A stretch of 64,000 nt of DNA from Streptococcus oralis (GCF_019334565.1 NZ_CP079724.1:517001-581000); one strand, 5' to 3'. Shown: positions 37,403-47,173, numbered from the stretch's first letter. Made by a program: numbers and translations. The notes: generated by a model from the letters alone, not told the origin.

Positions 37403-37442
37403 AATTATCCCTTGGCTTTTGCCAAGGGATAATTGTATTTTT
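37403..37442. terminator. Bidirectional terminator
   Basis: A perfect 14-bp stem AATTATCCCTTGGC/GCCAAGGGATAATT with a 4-nt loop, T-rich on the right and, read from the other strand, on the left. It is shared by the iron operon and the converging plsC gene. Confidence 0.85.
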
Positions 37443-38191
37443 TAACCAAGTTTCTCTCTCTTCTTATCTGGATTCCAGATAAAGCTTGCGATGAAGGTAA
37501 AGATAATCGTTAGGATACCAACAACCACAGCAAGGATGAGGGCAGGGATGCGGATAAACCACCAGAGTGGGTTTGGTTTTTTATCATTGTGCCATTGCTT
37601 GGTTTCTTCGTCTAAACGTTGGAATTCAGCTTGGATGCGGTCTGCAACCATTTCAATCCCTTCATCATTCATTTTCTTGATGTCTGAGATATCGATAGGG
37701 TTTCCAAAGTTCATATCGACACGTTCACGGCTAACCAAACCTTTCAAGGTCATGGGACCAGTATAGGTAACTGGCATGATACGGACCTTAGCCATCTTGG
37801 CAATCAGAGCAACTCCGCCTTTGACATCTGTCGAGTGGCGACTACCACTAGGAAACATGATAAGGGAACGGTCACTTTTTTTGAGGACATTGATAGGGTA
37901 TTTGATAGCAGAGGCGCTAGGATTTTCCCGGTCGATAGGAAAGGCCCCACACATACGAATCCACCAGCCAAAGATGCGGTTGTTAAAAAGCTCTTTTTTA
38001 GCCATAAAGATGAATTGTTTTGGTTTGGTCGCAAAAGCCATGTAAACTGGATCCCACCAGGTACGATGAGGTGCGACCAGGATATAGTTTTCATCTTTAC
38101 TAGGGATTTTATCAGTATTGTGGTAGTGGGCATTGCCGTTGATGGACCACAAGATCAGCATGACTAGTCCACGCAAATAAGTATAAAACAT
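37442..38191 (-). CDS. plsC: 1-acyl-sn-glycerol-3-phosphate acyltransferase family protein
   Basis: A 249-residue membrane-associated acyltransferase that would add the second acyl chain to lysophosphatidate in phospholipid synthesis. The catalytic HX4D is in APHRTWWDP (about 40-48); FPIDRENPSA is the glycerol-phosphate block. Block III reads MFPSGSRHS where most members have FPEGTRS, so the usual Glu is Ser. A C-terminal membrane helix (about 212-238) is followed by a basic tail. The start has AAGGAGTTCTC before it. PlsC-type is the best guess; another glycerolipid acyltransferase is possible. Confidence 0.8.
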   Translation of the reverse strand: MFYTYLRGLVMLILWSINGNAHYHNTDKIPSKDENYILVAPHRTWWDPVYMAFATKPKQFIFMAKKELFNNRIFGWWIRMCGAFPIDRENPSASAIKYPINVLKKSDRSLIMFPSGSRHSTDVKGGVALIAKMAKVRIMPVTYTGPMTLKGLVSRERVDMNFGNPIDISDIKKMNDEGIEMVADRIQAEFQRLDEETKQWHNDKKPNPLWWFIRIPALILAVVVGILTIIFTFIASFIWNPDKKREKLG

Positions 38192-38324
38192 GAGAACTCC
38201 TTCGATTGTATTGCTTTTATTATTATACCTTATCGAAAGACTACTGGCAAACTTTTTCAGTTTTCAGTGGACAGTTTTTGGATAGGATTAGAATTCTGCT
38301 AGAAAAAATGATATGATAGAATTT

Positions 38325-40661
38325 ATGGATAAAAATAAGATAATGGGATTAACCCAAAGAGAAGTCAAGGAAAGACAGGCTCAAGGTTTGGTCAATGACT
38401 TTACCGCATCAGCCAGTACCAGTACTTGGCAAATCATCAAACGAAATGTTTTTACACTTTTTAACGCGTTGAACTTTGCCATTGCCTTGGCGCTAGCTTT
38501 TGTGCAGGCTTGGAGCAATTTGGTCTTCTTTGCTGTTATCTGCTTTAACGCTTTTTCTGGAATTGTGACCGAACTACGGGCCAAACACATGGTGGACAAG
38601 CTCAACCTCATGACCAAGGAAAAGGTCAAAACCATTCGTGATGGTCAGGATATTGCCATCAATCCAGAAGAATTGGTGCTGGGTGATGTGATTCGTCTGT
38701 CGGCTGGGGAGCAGATTCCTAGTGATGCGCAGGTTTTAGAAGGCTTTGCGGAAGTCAATGAAGCCATGTTGACGGGTGAGAGTGATTTGGTGCAAAAGGA
38801 AGTTGACGCCTTGCTTTTGTCTGGAAGTTTCTTAGCCAGTGGATCAGTTTTGGCTCAAGTTCACCATGTCGGTGCAGAAAACTATGCTTCCAAACTCATG
38901 CTGGAAGCCAAGACTGTTAAACCCATTAACTCCCGTATCATGAAATCGCTGGACAAGCTAGCTGGTTTTACTGGGAAGATTATCATTCCCTTTGGTCTAG
39001 CTCTCCTCCTAGAAGCCTTGATTTTAAAGGGTTTGCCCCTCAAGTCATCTGTTGTAAATTCATCGACTGCCCTTTTGGGAATGTTGCCTAAGGGAATCGC
39101 CCTTTTGACCATTACTTCGCTCTTGACTGCGGTGATTAAGCTGGGCTTGAAAAAGGTCTTGGTGCAGGAGATGTACTCTGTCGAGACCTTGGCGCGCGTG
39201 GATATGCTCTGTCTGGACAAAACGGGCACCATCACCCAAGGAAAGATGCAGGTGGAGGCGGTTCTTCCTCTGACGGAAACTTATGGTGATGAGGCTATTA
39301 CTAACATTCTGACCAGCTACATAGCTCATAGTGAGGATAAAAATCCAACAGCTCAGGCTATTCGCCAGCGTTTCCAAGGAAAGGTTGCTTACCCTATGAT
39401 TTCGAATCTTCCTTTCTCAAGCGACCGTAAGTGGGGAGCTATGGAGTTAGAAGGTTTGGGGACGGTTTTTTTAGGGGCACCTGAGATGTTGTTGGACTCT
39501 GAAGTCCCTGAAGCCAGAGAGGCCTTGGAGAGAGGCTCGCGTGTCTTAGTCTTGGCTCTCAGTCAGGAAAAACTAGACCATCACAAGCCCCAGAAACCAT
39601 CTGATATTCAAGCCTTGGCACTGCTGGAGATCTTGGATCCGATTCGAGAAGGAGCGGCTGAGACCCTAGACTATCTTCGTTCCCAGGAAGTAGGCCTCAA
39701 GATTATCTCTGGTGATAATCCAGTCACGGTTTCCAGCATTGCCCAGAAGGCTGGTTTTGCAGACTATCACAGCTATGTAGATTGTTCAAAAATCACGGAT
39801 GAGGAATTGATTGCCATGGCTGAAGAGACAGCTATTTTCGGACGTGTTTCCCCTCATCAAAAGAAACTCATCATCCAAACGCTGAAAAAAGCAGGGCATA
39901 CAACGGCCATGACAGGGGACGGAGTCAATGATATTCTGGCTCTTCGTGAAGCAGATTGTTCGATTGTAATGGCGGAGGGAGATCCGGCGACTCGTCAGAT
40001 TGCCAATCTGGTTCTTTTGAACTCAGACTTTAATGATGTTCCTGAGATTCTCTTTGAAGGTCGTCGTGTGGTCAATAACATCGCCCACATCGCACCGATT
40101 TTCTTGATTAAGACGATTTATTCCTTCTTGCTTGCGGTGATTTGTATTGCTAGTGTTTTACTAGGGCGGTCTGAGTGGATTTTGATTTTCCCTTTCATTC
40201 CGATCCAGATTACCATGATTGACCAATTCGTGGAAGGTTTCCCGCCATTCGTTCTGACTTTTGAGAGAAATATCAAGCCTGTTGAACCAAACTTCCTCAG
40301 AAAATCCATGCTTCGTGCCCTACCAAGTGCTCTTATGGTCGTCTTCAGCGTTCTTTTTGTGAAAATATTTGGAAGTAGTCAAGGTTGGTCTGAGATAGAA
40401 ATCTCAACCCTACTCTATTATCTACTTGGATCAATTGGTTTCTTATCCGTATTTAGAGCCTGCATGCCATTTACCCTCTGGCGTGTCCTCTTGATTGTTT
40501 GGTCGGTAGGTGGTTTCCTAGCTACAGCTCTTTTCCCAAAGATCCAAAAGTTGCTTGAAATTTCGACCTTAACAGGACAAACATTACCTGTCTATGGGGC
40601 CATGATGTTGGTCTTTACCGTGATTTTCATTCTAACTAGTCGTTACCAATCCAGAAAATAA
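38325..40661 (+). CDS. caxP: P-type ATPase, CaxP-like calcium exporter
   Basis: A 778-residue P-type ATPase. Start ATG 38325 (MDKNKIMGLTQRE) is chosen over ATG 38313; neither has a strong ribosome site. Actuator motif LTGES at about 149-153; phosphorylation motif LDKTGTITQ with Asp about 298; hinge TGDGVND (about 537-543); M4 carries MLPKGIALLT. It resembles, by remembered sequence, the pneumococcal CaxP that exports calcium and protects against high calcium. Family relatives transport other cations, so calcium is inferred from that likeness. Monocistronic. Confidence 0.82.
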   Translation: MDKNKIMGLTQREVKERQAQGLVNDFTASASTSTWQIIKRNVFTLFNALNFAIALALAFVQAWSNLVFFAVICFNAFSGIVTELRAKHMVDKLNLMTKEKVKTIRDGQDIAINPEELVLGDVIRLSAGEQIPSDAQVLEGFAEVNEAMLTGESDLVQKEVDALLLSGSFLASGSVLAQVHHVGAENYASKLMLEAKTVKPINSRIMKSLDKLAGFTGKIIIPFGLALLLEALILKGLPLKSSVVNSSTALLGMLPKGIALLTITSLLTAVIKLGLKKVLVQEMYSVETLARVDMLCLDKTGTITQGKMQVEAVLPLTETYGDEAITNILTSYIAHSEDKNPTAQAIRQRFQGKVAYPMISNLPFSSDRKWGAMELEGLGTVFLGAPEMLLDSEVPEAREALERGSRVLVLALSQEKLDHHKPQKPSDIQALALLEILDPIREGAAETLDYLRSQEVGLKIISGDNPVTVSSIAQKAGFADYHSYVDCSKITDEELIAMAEETAIFGRVSPHQKKLIIQTLKKAGHTTAMTGDGVNDILALREADCSIVMAEGDPATRQIANLVLLNSDFNDVPEILFEGRRVVNNIAHIAPIFLIKTIYSFLLAVICIASVLLGRSEWILIFPFIPIQITMIDQFVEGFPPFVLTFERNIKPVEPNFLRKSMLRALPSALMVVFSVLFVKIFGSSQGWSEIEISTLLYYLLGSIGFLSVFRACMPFTLWRVLLIVWSVGGFLATALFPKIQKLLEISTLTGQTLPVYGAMMLVFTVIFILTSRYQSRK

Positions 40662-40663
40662 AG

Positions 40664-40695
40664 AAAGACTGCAATCTGTGGATTGCGGTCTTTTT
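40664..40695 (+). terminator. Rho-independent terminator after caxP
   Basis: AAAGACTGCAATC pairs with GATTGCGGTCTTT around a 4-nt loop; a T run follows. Confidence 0.85.
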
Positions 40696-40715
40696 AGGTG
40701 CAAGATTGCTAGCTG

Positions 40716-40820
40716 ATACTCAATGAAAATCAAAGAGCAAACTAGGAAACTAGCCGCAGGCTGTACTTGAGTACGGCAAGGCGACGTTGACGCGGTTTGA
40801 ATTTGATTTTTGAAGAGTAT
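40716..40820. repeat. RUP element (miniature mobile repeat)
   Basis: A 105-bp element begins ATACTCAATGAAAATCAAAG and ends TTTGATTTTTGAAGAGTAT, so its ends are imperfect inverted repeats. Inside are AAACTAGGAAACTAGCCGCAGG and AAGGCGACG. I recognise this as RUP (repeat unit of pneumococcus, about 107 bp), a miniature element probably moved in trans by an IS630-type transposase. It sits exactly between the caxP terminator and the trmK promoter. Confidence 0.88.
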
Positions 40821-40826
40821 GAAATG

Positions 40827-40835
40827 TGGTATAAT
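40827..40835 (+). promoter_or_regulatory. Extended -10 promoter of trmK
   Basis: TATAAT at 40830-40835 with TGG before it, starting only ten bases after the RUP end, so the -35 region lies inside the element. Confidence 0.6.
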
Positions 40836-40868
40836 AAGAGGTAACAGAGTTTTGGAAAGTGAGAGAAG

Positions 40869-41540
40869 ATGATTTCAAAGAGATTAGAATTGGTAGCTTC
40901 CTTTGTGCCACAAGGGGCTGTTTTACTAGATGTGGGGAGTGACCATGCTTATCTGCCAATCGAGTTAGTTGAGAGAGGCCAAATCAAAAGCGCCATTGCA
41001 GGTGAGGTGGTGGAAGGTCCCTACAAGTCAGCGGTTAAAAATGTTGAAAGTCACAATCTAAAAGAGAGAATTCAAGTCCGTTTAGCCAATGGCTTGGCAG
41101 CCTTTGAAGAGGCTGACCAAGTATCGGTTATCACCATTGCTGGTATGGGTGGCCGTTTGATTGCTACCATATTGAAAGAAGGTTTGGAAAAGCTAGCTAA
41201 TGTAGAGCGTTTAATCCTCCAGCCCAATAATCGTGAAGACGACTTGCGCATTTGGTTGCAAGCCAATGGTTTTCAGATTGTGGCAGAAAGCATTCTAGAA
41301 GAAGCAGGCAAATTCTACGAGATTTTGGTGGTGGAATCAGGACAAATGAAGCTATCAGCAAGTGATGTCCGCTTTGGTCCCTTCTTATCCAAAGAAGTCA
41401 GCCCAGTTTTTGTCCAAAAATGGCAAAAAGAAGCGGTTAAGCTAGAGTTCGCCCTCGAACAAATCCCAGAAAAAAATCTGGAGGAACGTCAAGTTTTAGT
41501 AGATAAAATTCAAGCCATCAAGGAGGTGCTTTCATGCTAG
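40869..41540 (+). CDS. trmK: tRNA (adenine(22)-N1)-methyltransferase TrmK
   Basis: A 223-residue SAM-dependent methyltransferase that makes m1A22 in tRNA-Ser and tRNA-Tyr. SAM-binding motif I is [16 protein letters not shown] (about 18-33), with [15 protein letters not shown] (about 91-105) and [10 protein letters not shown], the catalytic region of the family. The C-terminal coiled coil (about 160-220) is typical. It overlaps the Nif3-like gene by 7 nt, a pairing conserved in many Firmicutes. Confidence 0.92.
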   Translation: MISKRLELVASFVPQGAVLLDVGSDHAYLPIELVERGQIKSAIAGEVVEGPYKSAVKNVESHNLKERIQVRLANGLAAFEEADQVSVITIAGMGGRLIATILKEGLEKLANVERLILQPNNREDDLRIWLQANGFQIVAESILEEAGKFYEILVVESGQMKLSASDVRFGPFLSKEVSPVFVQKWQKEAVKLEFALEQIPEKNLEERQVLVDKIQAIKEVLSC

Positions 41541-42331
41541 CAAGTGAAGTAATACAAGCTTATGAAGCCTTTTGCCCTCAGGAATTTTCAATGGAGGGTG
41601 ACAGTCGTGGCCTGCAAATTGGCACTTTGGATAAGGATATCCAAAGTGTCATGGTAGCTCTCGATATTCGTGAAGAAACGGTGGCTGAAGCCATTGAAAA
41701 GGGTGTGGATTTGATTATCGTTAAGCACGCGCCAATTTTCCGTCCTATCAAGGATCTGATAGCCAGCCGTCCGCAAAATCAGATTTACATCGACCTGATC
41801 AAGCATGACATTGCCGTTTATGTCAGTCATACTAATATCGATATTGTAGAGAATGGTCTCAATGACTGGTTCTGCCAGATGCTAGGCATTGAGGAGACGA
41901 CTTATCTCCAGGAAACAGGCCCAGAACGTGGGATTGGGCGTATTGGTGACATTCAACCACAGACTTTTGGAGCATTTGCTCAGTATGTCAAGCAAGTCTT
42001 TGGTCTTGATAGTCTTCGAATGGTGCATTATCAAGAGAGTGATTTGAAGAAGCCTATTTCAAGAGTGGCCATCTGTGGTGGCAGTGGGCAGTCTTTCTAC
42101 TCTGATGCTTTAGCAAAGGGGGCAGATGTTTATATCACTGGCGATATCTACTATCACACAGCTCAGGATATGCTGTCTGATGGCCTGTTAGCGCTGGACC
42201 CAGGTCACTATATCGAAGTGCTTTTTGTGGAAAAAATCGCTGCACTTCTTACTCAATGGAAGGAAGAGAAGGGCTGGACAATCGATATTGTACCTAGTCA
42301 AGCATCGACCAATCCTTTCCACCATATCTAG
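41534..42331 (+). CDS. Nif3-like dinuclear metal center protein (YqfO family)
   Basis: A 265-residue protein of the NIF3/YqfO family. Metal ligands are expected in [13 protein letters not shown] (residues about 60-72, where many members read HHP), [10 protein letters not shown] and the late [12 protein letters not shown]. It has been proposed as a GTP cyclohydrolase-like or metal-chaperone protein, but the role is unproved. Coupled by overlap to trmK, and followed after 16 nt by the FAD oxidase gene. Confidence 0.88.
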   Translation: MLASEVIQAYEAFCPQEFSMEGDSRGLQIGTLDKDIQSVMVALDIREETVAEAIEKGVDLIIVKHAPIFRPIKDLIASRPQNQIYIDLIKHDIAVYVSHTNIDIVENGLNDWFCQMLGIEETTYLQETGPERGIGRIGDIQPQTFGAFAQYVKQVFGLDSLRMVHYQESDLKKPISRVAICGGSGQSFYSDALAKGADVYITGDIYYHTAQDMLSDGLLALDPGHYIEVLFVEKIAALLTQWKEEKGWTIDIVPSQASTNPFHHI

Positions 42332-42347
42332 TTAGAAGGTGAAGACA

Positions 42348-43451
42348 ATGAAAAAAGTTGCCATTATTGGAGCAGGAATTGTGGGGGCAACAGCTGCCTA
42401 CTACCTCTCTAAAGAAGCTGACCTAGAGGTGACCGTTTTTGACCATGGACAGGGGCAAGCAACCAAGGCTGCAGCAGGAATTATCAGTCCTTGGTTTTCC
42501 AAACGCCGTAATAAAGCCTGGTACAAGATGGCGCGCTTGGGGGCTGACTTTTATGTGGATTTGTTGGCTGATTTAGAAAAGTCAGGACAGGAGATCGACT
42601 TTTACCAGCGTTCGGGAGTTTTCCTCTTGAAAAAGGACGAATCCAAGCTAGAAGAACTTTATGAACTAGCCCTTCAACGTAGGGAAGAATCTCCCTTGAT
42701 AGGTCAATTAGCCATTCTAGACCAAGCGTCTGCAAATGAATTATTCCCTGGCTTGCAGGGATTTGACCGCCTGCTCTATGCTTCTGGTGGAGCGAGAGTA
42801 GATGGCCAGCTCTTAGTGAATCGTTTGCTAGAAGCTAGTCAAGTCAAGCTGGTCAAAGAAAAAGTGAGTTTGACACCTTTAGCATCAGGTTACCAGATTG
42901 ATGAAGAGGTGTTTGATCAGGTTATTCTAGCAACGGGAGCTTGGTTGGGAGACATTTTGGAACCTTTAGGATATGAGGTAGATGTTCGCCCCCAAAAGGG
43001 ACAACTACGAGATTATCAACTTACCAAAGATATGAAATCTTACCCTGTGGTCATGCCAGAGGGGGAGTGGGATTTGATCCCTTTTGCAGGTGAGAAATTG
43101 TCCTTAGGCGCTACCCATGAAAATGATATGGGATATGACTTGACGGTAGATGAAACCTTGCTGCAACAAATGGAGGAGGCGGCCTTACCTCACTATCCAG
43201 CCTTGGCAGAAGCGAAATCATCAGCTGAGCGTGTGGGAATCCGTGCCTACACCAGTGATTTCTCCCCATTTTTTGGACAAGTGCCAGGCTTAGCAGGTGT
43301 CTATGCGGCTAGCGGTCTAGGTTCATCAGGTCTCACAACGGGTCCGATCATCGGGTATCATCTAGCTCAACTGGTCCAAGACAAGGAGTTGACCTTGGCC
43401 CCTGAAAATTATCCCATTGCAAACTATGTCAAACGAGTAAAAAGCGAATAA
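42348..43451 (+). CDS. DadA-family FAD-dependent oxidoreductase
   Basis: A 367-residue flavoprotein. ATG 42348 (MKKVAIIGAGIVGATAAYYL) follows AAGGTGAAGACA. The dinucleotide motif GAGIVGATAA is at 8-17, with ATKAAAGIISPW next. The C-terminus GLGSSGLTTGPIIGYHLA is the second FAD-contact of DAO/DadA enzymes. It probably oxidises a D-amino acid, glycine or a related secondary amine. It is the third gene of the trmK operon. Substrate unknown. Confidence 0.85.
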   Translation: MKKVAIIGAGIVGATAAYYLSKEADLEVTVFDHGQGQATKAAAGIISPWFSKRRNKAWYKMARLGADFYVDLLADLEKSGQEIDFYQRSGVFLLKKDESKLEELYELALQRREESPLIGQLAILDQASANELFPGLQGFDRLLYASGGARVDGQLLVNRLLEASQVKLVKEKVSLTPLASGYQIDEEVFDQVILATGAWLGDILEPLGYEVDVRPQKGQLRDYQLTKDMKSYPVVMPEGEWDLIPFAGEKLSLGATHENDMGYDLTVDETLLQQMEEAALPHYPALAEAKSSAERVGIRAYTSDFSPFFGQVPGLAGVYAASGLGSSGLTTGPIIGYHLAQLVQDKELTLAPENYPIANYVKRVKSE

Positions 43452-43553
43452 GTATTTTACTGAAATTTTAGCAGGTAGTTTAGGATGTCAAATGACATTC
43501 CCTATCAAAAATGATAAAATAAGAAAAAATAATCCGAGAATCGAGGAAAAAAG

Positions 43554-44573
43554 ATGCAAGAAAAGATTTTGGTAACTGGTGGTGCTGGATTTATCGGAAC
43601 CCATACGGTTATTGAGTTGATCCAAGCAGGTCATCAAGTCGTTGTGGTGGATAATCTTGTCAATAGCAATCGTAAAAGTTTAGAAGTTGTTGAGAGAATT
43701 ACAGGAGTTGAGATCCCTTTCTATGAGGCAGATATCCGTGACACAGATACCCTCAGAGATATTTTCAAGCAGGAAGAACCGACTGGTGTGATTCACTTTG
43801 CTGGTTTGAAGGCTGTTGGCGAATCAACCCGTATCCCTCTTGCCTACTATGACAACAATATCGCTGGAACTGTCAGCCTTCTAAAAGCTATGGAAGAAAA
43901 TAACTGTAAGAACATCATCTTCAGTTCTTCTGCGACAGTTTACGGAGATCCTCACACTGTTCCAATCTTAGAAGATTTCCCACTTTCAGTGACCAATCCA
44001 TACGGTCGTACCAAGCTCATGTTAGAGGAAATTTTGACGGATATCTACAAGGCAGACTCAGAATGGAATGTGGTCTTGCTACGTTACTTTAACCCAATCG
44101 GAGCACATGAGAGCGGTGACTTGGGAGAAAATCCTAACGGAATTCCAAACAATCTCTTGCCTTATGTTTCACAAGTAGCAGTGGGCAAACTAGAACAAGT
44201 ACAAGTGTTTGGAGATGATTACGATACAGAAGATGGAACCGGGGTTCGTGACTATATCCATGTTGTCGATTTAGCTAAAGGTCACGTTGCAGCTTTGAAA
44301 AAACTCCAAAAAGGTTCAGGTCTAAACATTTATAACCTTGGAACTGGTAAAGGTTACTCCGTTCTTGAAATTATCCAAAATATGGAAAAAGCAGTGGGAC
44401 GTCCTATTCCTTACCGCATCGTAGAACGCCGCCCAGGTGATATCGCTGCCTGCTACTCAGACCCAGCAAAAGCCAAAGCAGAGCTCGGATGGGAAGCAGA
44501 ACTCGACATCACCCAAATGTGTGAAGACGCATGGCGTTGGCAAAGCAAGCATCCAAATGGATTTGAAGACTAA
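43554..44573 (+). CDS. galE: UDP-glucose 4-epimerase
   Basis: A 339-residue short-chain dehydrogenase-type epimerase converting UDP-glucose and UDP-galactose. NAD-binding GGAGFIGTH is at about 8-16, and the catalytic YGRTK (Tyr about residue 149) follows SSSATVYGDP. GalE hallmarks YYDNNIAGT and RYFNPIGAHESG are present. It supplies galactose for surface polysaccharides and allows galactose use. A glycosyltransferase gene starts one base after its stop. Confidence 0.95.
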   Translation: MQEKILVTGGAGFIGTHTVIELIQAGHQVVVVDNLVNSNRKSLEVVERITGVEIPFYEADIRDTDTLRDIFKQEEPTGVIHFAGLKAVGESTRIPLAYYDNNIAGTVSLLKAMEENNCKNIIFSSSATVYGDPHTVPILEDFPLSVTNPYGRTKLMLEEILTDIYKADSEWNVVLLRYFNPIGAHESGDLGENPNGIPNNLLPYVSQVAVGKLEQVQVFGDDYDTEDGTGVRDYIHVVDLAKGHVAALKKLQKGSGLNIYNLGTGKGYSVLEIIQNMEKAVGRPIPYRIVERRPGDIAACYSDPAKAKAELGWEAELDITQMCEDAWRWQSKHPNGFED

Positions 44574-44574
44574 G

Positions 44575-45540
44575 ATGATGATCTCAATCATTGTCCCATG
44601 TCTAAACGAAGAGGAAGTACTTCCTCTTTTTTATAAGTCTGTGGAAGCTCTGCTTCCTGACTTGGGAGCAGAAGTCGAATATGTCTTTGTAGACGATGGC
44701 TCAAACGATGGGACCTTAGAGCTTTTGAAGACCTATCGGGAGCAAAATCCTGCGGTCCGTTATGTCTCATTCTCACGAAATTTTGGGAAAGAGGCAGCCT
44801 TATACGCAGGCTTGCAGCATGCAACTGGAGACCTGGTGGTCGTGATGGATGCAGACCTTCAGGATCCTCCTAGTATGCTACTTGAGATGAAAGCCTTACT
44901 AGACCAAAATGCAGACTTGGACTGTGTTGGGACACGGAGAACTAGTCGGGAGGGAGAACCCTTTTTCCGCAGTTTCTGTGCTGACCTCTTTTACCGCCTC
45001 ATGCAAAAAATTAGCCCAGTGGCTCTACCCTCAGGTGTCCGTGATTTTCGTATGATGAGACGGTCTGTGGTAGATGCTATCTTAACCCTGACCGAATCCA
45101 ATCGTTTTTCTAAAGGACTCTTTGCCTGGGTGGGTTTTAAAACGCACTATCTTGATTATCCAAACGTTGAACGACAGGCTGGCAAGACCAGTTGGAGTTT
45201 TAGACAACTCTTTTTCTACTCGATTGAAGGAATTCTTAACTTTTCAGATTTCCCCTTGAGTATAGCCTTTGTAGCGGGACTTCTATCTTGTTTTCTTTCT
45301 TTTGCGATGACAGTTTTTGTAGTGTTTCGGACTCTTATCTTGGGAAATCCGACATCTGGTTGGACCTCTTTGATGGCTGTCATTCTCTTTCTTGGAGGGA
45401 TTCAACTCCTGACGATTGGGATTCTCGGTAAGTATATCAGTAAGATTTATCTAGAGACCAAAAAAAGACCACTCTATCTCGTCAAAGAAAAAAGTGACCT
45501 TTCTATTATTGAAGGAAAAAATAACCAAAAAAGACTATAA
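44575..45540 (+). CDS. GtrB-like membrane glycosyltransferase (GT2)
   Basis: A 321-residue GT-2 enzyme. ATG 44575 (MMISIIVPCLNEEE) directly follows the galE stop; a second ATG at 44578 may be used. Donor and metal motifs VFVDDGSNDGT (about 38-48) and VVMDADLQDPP (about 89-99) are present. Two C-terminal helices (about 228-255 and 264-290) mark the bactoprenol-phosphate glucosyltransferase/dolichol-phosphate mannose synthase subgroup. It would load a sugar onto undecaprenyl phosphate for export. Sugar not readable; linkage to galE is suggestive. Confidence 0.85.
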   Translation: MMISIIVPCLNEEEVLPLFYKSVEALLPDLGAEVEYVFVDDGSNDGTLELLKTYREQNPAVRYVSFSRNFGKEAALYAGLQHATGDLVVVMDADLQDPPSMLLEMKALLDQNADLDCVGTRRTSREGEPFFRSFCADLFYRLMQKISPVALPSGVRDFRMMRRSVVDAILTLTESNRFSKGLFAWVGFKTHYLDYPNVERQAGKTSWSFRQLFFYSIEGILNFSDFPLSIAFVAGLLSCFLSFAMTVFVVFRTLILGNPTSGWTSLMAVILFLGGIQLLTIGILGKYISKIYLETKKRPLYLVKEKSDLSIIEGKNNQKRL

Positions 45541-45615
45541 TTTTACCTAGAAATATGCTAAACTAGTAAGTGTGGGAAAAATGAGAAAAAATTAATAACA
45601 TTCATTCCCTGCTTT

Positions 45616-45819
45616 CTACGATGGATCTTTTAGAAGTGCTCTTGTAGGACAATTTTTGATGGCCTCTAGAACATCGCTGGTCTCAGCGATTTCTCTTTGC
45701 AATTCAACTGGATCATCGTAAAATCGAACGATTCCATTATCATGGTAATCAAAGAGTTCAGAATAGGTTTGGCAAAGCCCGCAGGCGATGCACCGTTCGG
45801 GTATAAGTGTGACTTTCAT
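45616..45819 (-). CDS. fer: Ferredoxin, single [4Fe-4S] type
   Basis: A 67-residue protein. The start is the ATG at 45819 (MKVTLIPERC); longer readings run into hydrophobic noise. Cluster ligands are CIACGLC plus the distant Cys of NCPTRAL, the pattern of monocluster ferredoxins of Bacillus type. It carries electrons at low potential, possibly exchanging them with the reductase encoded at 52955-53923. It is transcribed away from the adjacent surface protein gene. Confidence 0.88.
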   Translation of the reverse strand: MKVTLIPERCIACGLCQTYSELFDYHDNGIVRFYDDPVELQREIAETSDVLEAIKNCPTRALLKDPS

Positions 45820-45864
45820 ATTTATATTGTAATAAGAAAATGTAAAAAAAACAAGGAGTAAGGT

Positions 45865-46371
45865 ATGGAAAAAGAACCGTGGCAAGAAGATATTTACGAA
45901 AACAATGAGGAAGAAACAAGATCAGAGCGTCGACACCGGAAACAAAAAGGGAAAGGCGTAGTTGCCAATCGTGTCTTGACAGTTCTAGCTAGCCTCTTCT
46001 TTGTAATTGTTGTAGCGATGGTAGTTGTATTGATTTACCTATCAACCGGAGGAAGCAATCGTACTTCATCTTTGAAGGACTTCTATGATGCATCGTCTCC
46101 TTCTACAAGTTCAAGTTCTAAAGTGGAAGCATCATCATCTTCAAGTAGCAAGGTAGAGGAAACATCTTCTTCTGAATCAACACCTTCAGAGAGCAGTTCG
46201 GAAGAACATACAGAGGGTGAAGGAACACTTACAGTACAGCCGGGAGAGGGAGAAGCAGCTCTTGCTCAACGTGCAGGGATTTCCATTGCCCAGCTAGAGG
46301 CTCTAAATCCTTCTCATATGTCATCTGGATCTTGGTTTGCCAACCCAGGTGATGTGATTAAGACAAGATAG
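45865..46371 (+). CDS. SAG1386/EF1546-family surface-associated protein with LysM-like end
   Basis: A 168-residue protein with a very acidic then basic cytoplasmic N-terminus (1-33), one membrane helix (about 37-60), a Ser-rich stalk (about 75-120) and a C-terminal domain resembling LysM (GEGEAALAQRAGISIAQLEALNP). The layout fits the streptococcal SAG1386/EF1546 family. It would be membrane anchored with a wall-binding end outside. It is cotranscribed with cmk, which starts 10 nt later. Confidence 0.75.
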   Translation: MEKEPWQEDIYENNEEETRSERRHRKQKGKGVVANRVLTVLASLFFVIVVAMVVVLIYLSTGGSNRTSSLKDFYDASSPSTSSSSKVEASSSSSSKVEETSSSESTPSESSSEEHTEGEGTLTVQPGEGEAALAQRAGISIAQLEALNPSHMSSGSWFANPGDVIKTR

Positions 46372-46380
46372 GAGTCGGTC

Positions 46381-47055
46381 ATGAAGACAATTCAAATTGC
46401 TATCGATGGTCCGGCTTCGAGTGGTAAGAGTACGGTCGCAAAGATTGTCGCTAAGGATTTTGGTTACACTTATCTCGATACGGGTGCTATGTACCGTGCT
46501 GCGACTTATATAGCGCTCAAACACCAGTTGGATGCAGGAAATGTAGATCAACTTCTCGAGCTTCTTAACCAACACCCCATTAGTTTTGGTCGTTCAGAAA
46601 CTGGTGAGCAACTTGTTTTTGTAGGAGATGTTGATATTACGCATCCGATTCGTGAAAATGAAGTGACCAACAAGGTTTCAAGCATTGCTGCCATTCCTGA
46701 GGTGCGTGAGAAACTGGTTTCGCTCCAGCAAGAGATTGCTCAGCAAGGTGGTATCGTCATGGATGGGCGTGATATCGGGACAGTTGTTTTACCACAAGCT
46801 GAACTCAAGATTTTCTTAGTGGCTTCTGTTGAAGAAAGAGCAGAGCGTCGTTACAAGGAAAATATTGTTAAAGGGATTGAAACAGACCTTGAAACGTTGA
46901 AAGAAGAGATTGCGGCGCGTGACTACAAGGATAGTCATCGTGAAACCTCACCTCTCAAACAGGCTGAGGATGCAGTTTACCTTGACACAACTGGACTAAG
47001 TATCCAAGAAGTGGTCGAAAAAATCGAATCAGAAGCAAAAAAATATTTGTCCTAG
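46381..47055 (+). CDS. cmk: Cytidylate kinase
   Basis: A 224-residue nucleoside monophosphate kinase that phosphorylates CMP and dCMP with ATP. The P-loop is [14 protein letters not shown] (about 8-21), with [13 protein letters not shown] and [12 protein letters not shown]. Length is normal for the long bacterial form. ATG follows AGGAGTCGGTC. A terminator ends this unit. Confidence 0.96.
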   Translation: MKTIQIAIDGPASSGKSTVAKIVAKDFGYTYLDTGAMYRAATYIALKHQLDAGNVDQLLELLNQHPISFGRSETGEQLVFVGDVDITHPIRENEVTNKVSSIAAIPEVREKLVSLQQEIAQQGGIVMDGRDIGTVVLPQAELKIFLVASVEERAERRYKENIVKGIETDLETLKEEIAARDYKDSHRETSPLKQAEDAVYLDTTGLSIQEVVEKIESEAKKYLS

Positions 47056-47063
47056 GGACGAGA

Positions 47064-47093
47064 GGAGCAGGCTAAATGAAGCCTGCTCCTTTT
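47064..47093 (+). terminator. Rho-independent terminator after cmk
   Basis: GGAGCAGGC pairs with GCCTGCTCC around an 8-nt loop and is followed by TTTT. Confidence 0.85.
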
Positions 47094-47173
47094 CTCTCTT
47101 TTGCGCGCGTTTCAAAACAGTCTTTTTGGGAGAATTTTGATAAAATAGTAGTATCAATAAAAAGGACGGAAGC

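Noticed and set aside
40716-40820. BOX element
   Set aside because: The ends resemble sequences also seen near BOX repeats, but there is no boxA-boxB-boxC modular structure; length and terminal repeats fit RUP.
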